From: Holothuria scabra
Taxonomy: Eukaryota > Echinodermata > Holothuroidea > Aspidochirotida > Holothuriidae
Assembly: GCA_037179385.1 (NCBI GenBank)
Contig: CM074187.1
Location: forward strand, 46,658,879 to 46,722,878
Length of the DNA: 64,000 nt
Direction of reading: 5' to 3'
Part shown: positions 1-11,090 of the stretch, in pieces
How the letters are laid out: each line of letters begins with the position of its first letter
Position numbering within the stretch: position 1 is the stretch's first letter
The notes under the pieces: model-generated
Databases searched by the model: none
Seen by the model: the letters and a program-made list of their open reading frames with translations, nothing else
Told to the model about the DNA's origin: nothing
Made by a program: the position numbers and the translations under genes

Positions 1-16
1 GATCAGAGCACAACAG

Positions 17-133
17 TAAAGGGTTAATCTAAAATATCTGCACTACTCGGCTAAAGGGTTACGTGCACACACGCAGAGACAGTGGCATCAGCTTTGCAGT
101 AAACACACTCCACAGGCTTATTTTAACCCTTTA
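17..133. repeat. Short inverted pair TAAAGGGTTAA / TTAACCCTTTA
   Basis: An 11-base word at 17-27 is repeated in reverse complement at 123-133, and a partial copy lies near 53. The spacing (about 117 bp) would suit a very small terminal-repeat element, but no target duplication is evident and the arms are short, so it may be chance. Confidence 0.25.
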
Positions 134-356
134 CCGTTGTTTGGATCCTTTTGGACCCATGCGGAGAGCTTGGCAGTCACCCATCTTTACTGTTTCACGT
201 GGAGTTCAAAACTGCGAGTAGCTACCCGAAAATTTGGCCACAACAACGAGAGAGACAACAGTTTAAGGTCACAGGGTCAATGGCCTACGGAAGCCGATGC
301 GGGGCGAGCTACGTCCGCTTTTCCGCCCACTCCCGAGGCGCGCAAAAATGTGCTCA

Positions 357-420
357 AAACAGTGAGGCAGCTACAAGCAGAGCTAGGGGCCCTTGCCTCC
401 CACCCCCCAGATCTAAAAAC
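357..420 (+). repeat. Dispersed repeat R1, copy 1
   Basis: The stretch beginning AAACAGTGAGGCAGCTACAA and running into a pyrimidine-rich CTCCCACCCCC tract recurs in direct orientation at 981-1051 with only small differences. The two copies flank the TTAA-type element at 450-745. It is unclear whether this is a local duplication or two members of a dispersed family. Confidence 0.7.
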
Positions 421-449
421 TGATTTTTTTATATCTCATTTTACTTTAA

Positions 450-745
450 AATGACAATCCTCTCATCCCAAACTAAACTTCTATTATAGGGTAACAGAAA
501 CTCTCAACTGGCTCAGCTTTTTGATTGACTGCTTATTCAAACAATGCAGAATACCAAAACTTATATTACACAGCACTAACTGTTCTGATAGTGTTTTGAT
601 TATACACATTTAACTTTCTATATTCACCCTGAAGCAATAAAATGAGATTGTGTCTGGAGGAGGGTGAATTTCAGACAATTGTGGGAGGGGCTTAATTAAG
701 AAGGTCAGGAGAATTGGTACTGATTGGGATGAGAGAATTGGGCCT
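450..745. mobile_element. TTAA-type MITE, family A (copy 1)
   Basis: This copy of a roughly 300-bp non-autonomous DNA element is flanked on both sides by TTAA (446-449 and 746-749). Its termini read inward as TCTCATCCCAAACT and, from the other end, GGGCCCAATTCTCTCATCCC-like. Shared internal landmarks with the copies at 45259, 50050, 57681, 58001 and 63733 include a GGGAGGGGCTTA stretch, a CACCCTGAAGCAATAAA-like stretch and a TTGATTGAC stretch. TTAA target choice is known for Kolobok and piggyBac elements; the terminal bases alone do not separate these. Confidence 0.8.
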
Positions 746-980
746 TTAAGGAGTAAATTTGGGGCTGGTTTTTTCAGATCTAATTAGGCAGATTAGTGGT
801 GAGTAGGGAGAGGTGTGTTTGTATGGAGTGCTGGGTAGGTATATCAAGTACTGGCAGCAGCTGCCTACAGTAGGTCCACCCATTGTACTGTAGCTACAAC
901 CCTGCTGTAGGGGAATGTTTGCAATGTACCAACATGGCAAATGAGGAAATTTTGAGTCCATAAAATTACCATGTATCTTA

Positions 981-1051
981 AAACAGTGAGGCAGCTACAA
1001 GCAGAGCAAGCCTCAGCAAGGGGCCGTTGCCTCCCACCCCCAGCTCTAAAA
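981..1051 (+). repeat. Dispersed repeat R1, copy 2
   Basis: Direct repeat of 357-420, with an insertion of about ten bases (AAGCCTCAGC) in the middle. It ends in the same CTCCCACCCCCAG...CTAAAAA tract. Confidence 0.7.
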
Positions 1052-3116
1052 ATTCACAAATGTGCCATATTGTACCAGTCAACTACTGTACAGCGCAGTT
1101 TTTCCAGCTTATCCCTCACAAAATTCTGAGATCTCTCGAATAAATGCTCCATATCTAAATATAATTATTTCCTTGAAAAAGGCAAAAATGCACTTGCACT
1201 TCCTTACGTAGTAGGTGATAACTCATAAAGCAGTACGGTAAACTTTTCTGAGCTACTATACAGTACATGCTGTTTTCCTAATATTTTCCAATATACTGTA
1301 GTCTCTTGATTTTGAAATACTTTTGTCTTTGTAGTCAGGAAGTCTCAATCCACCGGTCTTAGACAAATTATGTTAACAACAATGATCTTCAGTCCCCATG
1401 CAATCTAAGTATGCTAGTAAGAAGTTCAGATTATTCAATAATCCCCCACATTTTCAAACTTCCTCATAGGAAACCCAGAATCTAAACTTTTTTGCAATAC
1501 AAGCTCCATGTTTAAAAATACTTTCTATAACCCCCAAATTCTGGCATGTCTGCATGCCAAAAACTACACTATTTCCTTACGAAAACTCAAAATGTAAAAT
1601 TTTCTACAATAAAAGCTCCACATTTACAAATATTTCCTAAAAAGTGCCACATTTTCGGCACGCCATGCATGGAGGCAAATCAAAAGCAGTGTTCACACTC
1701 AAATAATCAGAAAATTTGGTTGCTTGTCCCCCTGAATAAAAATGTCTATCTACGCCACTCTCTCAGAACATGTATAAAATTACTAAATGTAACCCTGTTC
1801 TATACTGTATGGTGTTCAGTACTGTACATGTCTAGCCTATTGGGCTTTCTGGTTCATTTTTACTTCATATTACTGCTGAGGATATTGAATCTTCCATCTT
1901 ACATGTGAAATTTTTTAAGTCTTGGCCTTTACTGTGTAGCTTTTTGACTTCATCCCAAAAGTACATCACACTACTATTTTACTTGAAAATTGGGGCTTTT
2001 TGCCTAAGCAGAATAATGGCTGAATTTTATTTTCTTTATTAAGTGACTGAAGCAGAAGATCAATGAATGCAATTGAGCCGAACGAAGGATATTTTACTTG
2101 AAAGCATTTCTGCTGTTTGATATTATCAAGGAAGTTGCCACTCTAACATCAGAGTGGGAGCTCCCTGATACAAATTTTGGTAATTTTATCATGATGCTAG
2201 AGTTAGCACAAGGTTGGAATTGTGAAAACCCAAAACAATCAAATTCACTTTGTTGTCATGGAAACTGCTGTCTCAGATTTGCTGAGCTACAGTACAATTT
2301 CTTAAATATGGTTAGTACAGATACTGCACAAGGGCAAGGCCATCTTTACAAAACGTACTATAGATATTTGTATGCAAATACTGTAACTTAGGAATAACCA
2401 TTGCTGGAAAAGGTGGGAAAGCTGGAAGGAGCTGCAGATACTGGGGCATTCATTGGAGGAAAACTTTGGCAAATTTGTGGAGATCTTCCTTTTTTATATG
2501 ATAACAAAACATTAAATTATGGGGAATTTTATTCCATCCATGGAAAATAGATGTCTTCACACAATCTTTAGGCATGACATCACTTTTTTCACTTTTTCCC
2601 ACAAGTTAATGATGATGTGGCCTTTTCAGAGGCCTAGCTAAGGTAGGAGCATATGGGCTTATGTGTAACCCCCCCTCCCCCCCAAAAAAACAAAAAAAAA
2701 ACATTCTCTTCTCCCAAAGGCCCATGACAATCCTACCCTACTCTCCTCCCCTCAACTCCAAAACTACTTGTCTCTAGTCCATAACCTTCAAAGTAATATT
2801 AAGTCATTAAACAGTGTTCTCCACTGATTCAATTTTGTCCAGGTGCTCCAAACTTTGAAGCTTAGTGATCAATGTGTTGGCAGTGGTTTAAAGAGGGATA
2901 GTTGACTCTTTTTGGAAAATGTCACCTAAAATCAAAGATAAATGTTATGATAGCTTTCTTTGAAGATTAGGAACATTCGTGATGATCATAACTCAATGTT
3001 AGCACTGATTTATTGATGTTTGCTCTGTTAAAAGGTTTCAAATTGATAGCCTTTGTCCAGCTCCCTCTCTCAATTTTTTGTCTGGGTGGCTCATTTTTGT
3101 CTGGGTGCTGAAAAAA
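1052..3116. other. Stretch without recognised genes
   Basis: AT-rich, CpG-poor sequence with scattered TACTGTA words and short homopolymer runs (C/A runs near 2670-2702). The open frames here (for example 1546-1908 on plus) have no recognisable domain or splice support. If the doublecortin gene on the minus strand extends leftward this is intron or 3' flank. Confidence 0.5.
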
Positions 3117-3120
3117 TTAA

Positions 3121-3681
3121 AGTGTACCTCAAGTCCAGGAATAAAAAAAAATATATATTAAACAGCATGGAAAATAAATTCTAACAGTCCAGCTCCCATC
3201 TACACAGGACATTCTTGAGCTCAAATATAAAATGTTGAAATTAATTCACCTCAGTATAAAAACAAATATTGCACAATAATTTTTGGCTTTCTTGTTGTAC
3301 AACTCACATCACCTGCTTTGTTTCCCTTTCAAATTAAAAATGTTTTATGACCTTGAACATTACCTGTTTGCTTGCAAGCATAGCATGTTGCACAGGGAGA
3401 GCTTAATTAATCACATCATCCCATATGAGTGCTATCACAATCACACCTTGGTACAATGTGCAGTAACTTTCAGAAAAATACAGAAATACAAAGACTGTAA
3501 TTTTAGTACTGTAGTTGACCAACAATGCCATCACAGGTTATTGGGCAATGGGCAATGTATCATTTTTATATGAGTGAATAAACTTCACATTTTATCACGG
3601 CTCAATGAAGATAGAACTTGGACTGTTACAATTCATCTTTCATGCTCTTGAATTTTTGAATTTTTTGACTTGAGGTACACT
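3121..3681. mobile_element. Foldback MITE, family B (copy 1)
   Basis: The ends are AGTGTACCTCAAGTC (3121) and its exact reverse complement GACTTGAGGTACACT (ending 3681). The left side abuts TTAA. Inverted similarity continues inward for well over 100 bp with mismatches (CTCCCATCT...TTGAGCTC against GGCTCAATGAAGATAG-like). Related copies are at about 25140-25670 and 53750-54428. A 96-codon open frame inside (3283-3573) has a recognisable relative in the second copy, but this most likely reflects repeat homology, not a gene. Confidence 0.8.
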
Positions 3682-3734
3682 TTACGCAAATTTTGCCTTG
3701 GTGCAGCACAATGACAAAACAGCTACCAGTGTTT

Positions 3735-3990
3735 CCACAAGAGGAGGTTAAGAGGGATTTGTCCCCCCCCCCTTTTTTTAGAGGAAGGTGGGTAAAACCC
3801 TCCCTTTTCATTTTAATTTTCATAAAAATTAAAAAGAAATGTCAATATCGTAGCATCTCACTTCAAAAAAAGACACTTTTTGCAGCAACAAGTTGACATA
3901 AATATATGGCCTTTAAACCCCTTCAAATTGCACTTTACAGAGGTCTTAAAGCAAGCTTTTGTCCCCCTAAAACCACTCATAACTTTAGCC
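3735..3990. repeat. Dispersed repeat R2 with poly-C tract (copy 1)
   Basis: The segment containing a run of C, then GAGGAAGGTGGGTAAAACCC, and a CATAAAAATTAAAAA stretch resembles 46905-47120 closely, and its tail resembles 49050-49190. Boundaries are approximate because no terminal repeat was found. Confidence 0.55.
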
Positions 3991-5171
3991 TAAGACAGCA
4001 TCACTTTGTACTTTGGGTTTAGCAGTTAATAAATCCACCCCTTTTTTGCATTTCTGGTGGAATTCCTGGCTACTGTAGAGGAAAAAACACTGTTGAAATA
4101 ATATGAGAGGTTTGTGAGATGTGGCTGCTGTTTCAAAATGGGGGAATACTGTACCAAGTCCTTAAATTATTAGGTGGTTCCCCAAGTGTATAAATGTAGA
4201 AGCACTGCTGTACAGTACCTCAGAGGCAAACTACTTCCAATATGGTAAGGGGCTAGAGCACATGGAGGAATACTGTACAAGATTCTAAGTGATAGTGATA
4301 AAAAAAATATTGAAAAATAAACAAAGAGCCAAATATAAAGTTTAATTACTGTACAATGCTGTTAAAGTTTGGATGCTTGTTGCCTTTTAGCAGTAATAAT
4401 TATTAAATATGTGTAGCATATTACTTTTAGGCCTACCGAAAAAAAAAAGGATGGATGGATAAGAATGTTTCATTTTTAACTTATTGAGCGTGAAAGAATT
4501 TGAAATTTACAAACAATGCTGACAGAGGAATGTAGCAAATCCATGTGATTCAAAATGTACAAAAGAATTATTGATTAAATTTAGAGTAACAGTTGCCCTT
4601 TTCAAACCCTGAGTACAAAGCCTATTTCTTGACAACACTATTTACAGAGTACACCAAAATTTGCCAGATGTGACACAGTAAATTACTATGTGTGTGTTCT
4701 CTGACAAACTAGAAAGTTGACATTTCTATTGTTGGATTTCCACCTTTCAATTTAAATTATTCAACTGCACAGCAAGCCTCATGGGAGTAAGTCATAAAAG
4801 AGGGCAAATTGTGGTATCTACTGTTCAGCAAGTGTAACTGGTAAGGAGTGGCCAAGCCATGCAGTGTTTCATGTTAAATAGTAGCTTCTGGATACATGGA
4901 AAGCTTTGTTGCCTCGTTTCTTTTCAGTTCCCATCAAAAATAAGAAAATTTCACTAGCAACTGTTTTGTCTTTTCCTTCCTTTTACATATTTTCCCTTGT
5001 TTTGGCTACAAGGATGGAAAATGGGAAAAAATTCCAACAGGGGAAAACATTTAAAATATTAAACAAAGATGCTGGTCACAAATCCAAGAAACATTGAATT
5101 TTAGAGAATTAAACACTAAGTGTAGCTCTGGGGTACCTACAGAGTTTAATCTGTCAATCACAACTAGATAG

Positions 5172-7682
5172 CCAAAAGGCTTAGTGATTCCTTGCCATAT
5201 GATATATTGTATTAATGAACATGGATGCCCACAAGACAAGCATGAGATCCCTCACAAATACTGAGGTATACTAGTAAGGTCAAAACCTTTTGAGATCATG
5301 TGACCCAAAATGACCTTTCACACTCACTTAAAACAATAGGGAGCAACTACCTAAAAAGACCATCAACATGCTAAATATGAGCAATTCACAAACTGAGTAT
5401 GAGATCCCTCCACAGTTCAATAACCACATAAAATGTCATGTCTTCAAGGTTTTGCCCTTTTGTGACCCCAACCTTTGACCTCCACAAACAAGAGAAATCT
5501 CCCACGCAGTTATGCTGCTGGTAAACTATATTGTCTATTAACTTGATAAAGAGATATTTTTGAAACATGCGCCTTTAAATCAAAATTTTGGGTATTGAGG
5601 ATAGCTCTCTATATAATGACGTCTCGATGATCCAAAAAGTTGACTGCATTGAGGTTAGTGTTACAACAAGCCCTAATCCTAACAGTCATCCATAAATTGG
5701 AACATACAGTAGAGACACCTCAACAAAAAGGTGTAACCTTGGCTATACAGTAAGTGGTGGTCCTTTTGTATTTGTTTTTTGGTGTAATGCCCTTCCCAAT
5801 GACTATGATATCCTTGAAAATTAACAAAAAATGGGAACCCTAATAATCCAGAAATTAACAAGATTTGTAATTTGCCTTAAATTGTCTGTTTGTAGGAACA
5901 CTACATAACAGAGTACAAGTCAAGTGTCCTTTGTTTGATACACAGTAGATACTATTTGCTAGTTTTGATTACCTGAACTACAGTACTTTCTGAAAAACAA
6001 GCCTTACTTAGAGGGCTAAATAAGTGTCAGACACTATCTCCAGACAGGTAGGAAATGGTTAAAGCCATTGAGCTGTATGATTCAATGAGAAAACCCCTCC
6101 GGACACTGTGGCAGTCAAATGTGATGAATTAGGTATTAAAGGTAACAGTGACCAGCAATTTTCACAGACTCTGGTGGGTCAGTTACAATTTGATTCATTC
6201 AATTAGGCAATCTCAGTTCAAGCATGCTCAGGGGTATTTGATCCAAATGATCAGTTATTTAGTTCTTTTTATAAAACTAATTACCCGTGGTGTATTTAAT
6301 TATCTAGTTCCCACTTCCATGTCCTTATGAGGACAGTGGCACAAGGTTTGTCTGTAACTTTTAACAATCTTTGATACTAAATTTAATGTTATCTTCATAT
6401 TTTCTTTAGGGTTATGAAAGAAACAATGCTTGTATGTTCTGAAAGAAATTTTGGGCATCATACAGAGCACTTGATCTGTTCAAAGTTTACACTTATGAAG
6501 TTCCCCACTGAACAATTCCTCTGCTTTGTGGGCATGGAAGCTTTCTCCAATATGTTCAGACTATGTCCCCAAATAACCCTCATACAGCCTTTGTTTAACT
6601 CACATATTTCATGAAAATGTATAGGCTGAGATACTTATGGCAAAATCAACATACCTATGACAAAGATAAATTAACTAACATGCCAGCCTGATGAACAGTT
6701 TTTTTTCCTTTTTAACTTTTTCAGATTTTGTTCTACCCACTTACTCTTATGCATATTAATACTGGCACTTAATGTTATAGGGCAAAACTTCAAACCAAAA
6801 TCAACATAAATACTGTACCAAATGCACTTTTATGCACTTTAGACATTCTTAATACAGTGAGATTGCTTCAGTACATATTTTGAAATTACCCAACTTGATC
6901 ATTTACATAATGAAGTGGATTCCAAAAGCTTACCAAATGCATCCTACATTACCCATGCCATTCAAAACTCTTCACCCTATGCACTAATGAATATTAACCC
7001 TAACAGTTACCCTTTTTGAGATATAGTATGTGCAAGGTTTAACCTCTGATGCCACTAAATGACCTTTGACCTCCAGTAAAAACAATAGGGATCATCTACT
7101 CAATATGGACAATCCACATGCTAAGTATGAGATCCCTCACAGTTACCTGTCTTGAGATATACTGTTTACAATGTTTTGATGTTTTGACCTCTGGTGACTC
7201 CAGATGACCTTTGACCTCCACTAAAAACAATAGGGATCATCTACTTAACATGGACAATCCACATGCTATGTATAAGAGCCCTCACAGTTACCCTTCTTGA
7301 GATAGTGTTTACAAGGTTTTGAACTTTTTACCTCTGGTGACCCCAAATGACCTTTGACCTCCACCAAAAACAATAGGGATCATCTACTCAATATGGGCAA
7401 TCTACATGGTAAGTATGAGATCACTCACATTTTTCCTTCTGGAGATATCGTGTTTACAAGCGATTTCCAAGGTATTTACCATTTGACCCCTGGTGACCCC
7501 AAATGACCTTTGACCTCCACCAAAAATATTAGGGACCTTCTACTCAATGTGGGCAATCTACATGCCAAGTTTGAGATCTCTCAGAGTTACCCTTCTTGAG
7601 ATATCGTGTTTACAAGCCGGCGTCACACACACACACGACATCACCATCGCATAGATTCCTTGCCTGCCTTCGGCAAGGAATC
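5172..7682 (+). mobile_element. Pearl/Helentron-like element with tandem-repeat core (element 1)
   Basis: The left end is a small hairpin AGCCAAAAGGCT (5172-5183) followed by GATTCCTTGCC (5188). The right end has four clear tandem units (anchored at 7061, 7206, 7349 and 7505), a short CA microsatellite, then a perfect 11-bp stem GATTCCTTGCC...GGCAAGGAATC (ending 7682). The left GATTCCTTGCC is therefore also the inverse of the extreme right end. Degenerate units sit at 5280-5500. The middle (about 5530-7010) does not show the repeat and may be an insertion or decayed units. This layout (5' motif inverted at the 3' end, tandem core, microsatellite, terminal hairpin) is known for pearl elements of bivalves and Helentron-derived non-autonomous elements; assignment is by structure only. 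Confidence 0.65.
7010..7615 (+). repeat. Tandem array 1 of the 145/156-bp unit
   Basis: Four units anchored on TGACCTTTGACCT start at 7061, 7206, 7349 and 7505, giving spacings of 145, 143 and 156 bp. The long spacing comes from an extra segment (GCGATTTCCAAGG) in one unit. All four anchors are exact. Confidence 0.9.
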
Positions 7683-8057
7683 AATAACCACTGAGTCCCT
7701 CACAAATTGCCACAACTATAATATTAAGAAGTACTTTGAACATTAATTATTTTATTCATCCCACACAAGTAACTTACTGTAGTAGTAATCAATCTCAATG
7801 CTTCACTTTTCAAAAGTCAGAATACTGTTGCACATGGCAGACCAACCCCTTGGCTTGTGCTACAATACTGGTGCTTAAATTAATGGACCTTCTTCCTGTT
7901 CTACACTAGACAGAAATTTTGTTTGATTATTTTGATAGTGGAGATATAAAAAATTTAAAAAATTTGCATGCCATGCTCTATGTTGTTTAAGGAACTGCCA
8001 TTTAGCCATTTTTTTATCAAGTAATCTCCATTAAGCCACTTTGGTAGTTCGCTGCTG

Positions 8058-8425
8058 CATGGAATTTTGTGGGATGTACAAACCGAGCTCAACACACAGT
8101 GTGAGGCGTTCCCTTGTTTTTGTCAGTACATGAATACCACACTCTATCTAGCTTACTCTAACTAAAACAGGGGTCTCAGTCCTACTTTACAGCAAATTAA
8201 AATGCAAAGTTTTACACCAAAATGACAATTTTGACACAATCCACTGCATTAAACCACATTTGAGATCCCTCCTTACAGTATGTCACGAATGGATTAAGAA
8301 ATATTGGTTTCACAAATGTTCATGTAATTTCAAATTTTGGAACACTTGTAGTAGGTGTAGGATTGGTCTGTTTACCCTGACAATTTGGGGGATATTTGCA
8401 AATGTATAGCCACCAAAATTAATTA
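8058..8425. repeat. Dispersed repeat R3 (copy 1)
   Basis: Closely related to 52752-53150 along its full length: shared stretches include AAACCGAGCTCA, AGGGGTCTCAGTCCTACTTT and TTTACACCAAAA, ending in a GCATAGCCACC-like segment. No terminal repeat or target duplication was identified, so the edges are approximate. Confidence 0.75.
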
Positions 8426-8639
8426 CACAACTTGCTTATTTAATTGTACAGCATATAACTGTACCGTACATTGAAAAATTGGCATTACAGTATGATGTAA
8501 ACAGAAAGCCAAAAGGCTTAGTGATTCCTTGCTGCTGAAATGTAAGGCCTTCTTTCACATTGACATTGCTTTGCAATGTTTTTCAATTAACAGGGTTCCA
8601 TAATGTGCCCACAAAGTACACATGCAAGGCATCCAATCT

Positions 8640-10270
8640 TCCTACATTGAGATCCCCCTTGCCCGTCGTGAACCCAAATGACATTTGACCTCCACCAAAA
8701 ACTTCTGGGACCATGTATTCACTATGTGCCATCTACATGACAAGTTACAGGACCCTACAAGTGACCCTTCTTGAAAGACTGTGCAGGAAAGCTTTTCCGG
8801 CTTTGAACATGCCGACTCCAAATGAACTTTGACCTTTAGGAAAATCAATAGGGATCACCTACTAAATATGACCAATCCACACACTAAATGTGAGCACAGT
8901 CACATGTACCGTTCTTGAGATACTGTGTTTACGAAGTTTTGACCTTTTGACCTCTCATGACCCCAAATGACCTTTGACCTCCACCAAAAACAATAGGAAA
9001 CATCTACTCAATATGGCCAACACACTCGCCAAATATGAGCACAGTCACATGTACCGTTCTTGAGATATCGTGTTTACGAAGTTTTGACCTTTTGACCTCT
9101 CGTGACCCCAAATGACCTTTGATCTCCTCGAAAATCAATAGGGATCATCTACTCAATATGGCCAATGCACACACCAAATATGAAATTAGTCACAATTACC
9201 CTTCTTGAGATACCGTGTTTACAAGCAATTTCTAAGGAATTTACCTATTGACCTCTCGTGACCCCAAATGACTTTTGACTTCCACGAAAATCGATAGGGA
9301 TCATCTACTCAATATGACCAACCCACACACCAAATATGAGCATAGTCACATGTACCATTCTCGAGTTATCATGTTTACGAAGTTTTGACCTTTTGACCTC
9401 TCGTGACCCCAAATGACCTTTGATCTCCACCAAAAACATTAGGGATCATCTACTCAATATGACCAACCCACACACCAAATATAAGCATAGTCACATGTAC
9501 CGTTCTCGAGATATCGTGTTTAAGAAGTTTTGACCTTTTGACCTCTGGTGACCCCAAATGACCTTTGATCTCCACGAAAATCGATAGGGATCATCTACTC
9601 AATATGGCCAATGCACACACTCAATATGAGATTAGTCACACTTACCCTTCTTGAGATACCGTGTTTACAAGCAATTTCTAAGGAATTTACCTATTTACCT
9701 CTCGTGACCCCAAATGACCTTTGATCTCCACGAAAATCGATAGGGATCATCTACTCAATATGGCCAATGCACACACTCAATATGAGATTAGTCACATGTA
9801 CCGTTCTCGAGTTATCGTGTTTACAAAGTTTTGACCTTTTGACCTCTGGTGACCCCAAATGAACTTTGATCTCCACCAAAAACAATAGGTATCATCTACT
9901 CAATATGGCCAATGCACACACTAAATATGAGATTAGTCACACTTACCCTTCTTGAGATACTGTGTTTACAAACAATTTCTAAGGAATTTACCTATTGACC
10001 TCTCGTGACCCCAAATGACCTTTGACCTCCACGAAAAACAATAGGGATCATCTACTCAATATGGCCAACCCACACACCAAGTATGAGATCAGTCACGCTT
10101 ACTCTGCTTGAGATATCGTGTTTACAAGGTTTTCACAGTTTGACCTCTAGTGACCTCAAATGACCTTTGACCTCCACGAAAAACCATAGGGATCATCTAC
10201 TCAATATGGCCAACCCACACACCAAGTATGAGACCCGTCACAGTTACCTATCTTGAGATATCGTGTTTAC
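8640..10270 (+). repeat. Tandem array 2 with two unit lengths (145 and 156 bp)
   Basis: Anchors at 8680, 8824, 8969, 9114, 9270, 9415, 9560, 9716, 9861, 10017 and 10162 give spacings 144, 145, 145, 156, 145, 145, 156, 145, 156 and 145. Long units carry CAATTTCTAAGGAATTTACC in place of the GTTTTGACCTT segment of the short units. The pattern suggests amplification of higher-order blocks, not single units. Confidence 0.92.
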
Positions 10271-10331
10271 AAGCAAAGCATCACATACACACACACATAC
10301 ACACACACATACACACACACACACACACACG
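10270..10331 (+). repeat. CA/CATA microsatellite
   Basis: An interrupted (CA)n tract with ACACATACAC interruptions joins the tandem array to the terminal hairpin of the element at 8507-10374. Confidence 0.9.
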
Positions 10332-11090
10332 ACATCACCATCGCATAGATTCCTTTTGCCTACGGCAAGGAATCAAAAATGTGTAAACGTTGGCCATGCC
10401 AATTCTTCCCTGTATGTAGGCCAATATACTTAAAGTTAGCCAAGTTTGAAGGATTCCTTTTGTTTATAGTGTGAATTTCTTTGGTAAAATTACTGCTTTG
10501 CACTTTAACATACTGCATGCATGGTCATAGTGGAAAAGTTTTAGTTGACTCACACCAAAACTCTATCCCACATTCCCCACAATCCTTTGGAGAATGCTGT
10601 CTAGAATATTTAATCTCAACTGAAACCACAAAACACTGTGCACATTGCATAACTTACTCTGTTTTGGGAATTAATTCCACTGATATCAGGACAGAATTAG
10701 TACAGTGGAAATTTAGACAGGAAAGTTAGGACTTTTGGAATTTCCTAAGGTTTTCTCCTCTGCATCATCTATTTTTGTAGTTTAGAGTTGGCACTAATGT
10801 GCTCAAAATTGCACGTTTTTTTGGAATTTTTTAACTTGATATCAGAATTGGCATTAATTTGCCCAAACCCAAGATCCCTATGTGTGAATTCTCAAGTGCC
10901 ACAAAGAAAACATTCACCTGCAGTAAATTTCTGCAATTTTTTTACATGCATGGCTGTAGTAAAAAGCCACATATACTGAAATCAAATCTTGAATCCCAGC
11001 CTACACTCTTTCCTATTGTGAGCCCTCATGCCAACACTGCTTGACATATTTTTAATTTTTTAAACAGCTTTATAGGCATACTGTACTTAC

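Larger units (their letters stand above)
8507..10374 (+). mobile_element. Pearl/Helentron-like element with tandem-repeat core (element 2)
   Basis: It has the same architecture as the element at 5172-7682. The left hairpin AGCCAAAAGGCT is at 8507-8518 and GATTCCTTGC at 8523-8532. Eleven tandem units run from about 8640 to 10270. A longer CA-rich microsatellite (10270-10331) is followed by the terminal hairpin ending GGCAAGGAATC at 10374 (stem with a two-base bulge). No Rep/helicase coding sequence is present, so it would be non-autonomous. Confidence 0.7.

Noticed and set aside
3283..3573. Open frame shared by two family B copies (also 25314-25511 on minus)
   Set aside because: Similarity of the two peptides follows from nucleotide homology of the repeat; the frames are short, differently truncated and match no transposase.
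7010..10270. Tandem arrays as a CRISPR locus
   Set aside because: Units are contiguous with no unique spacers, are 145/156 bp long, lie inside a transposon, and the sequence is eukaryotic.
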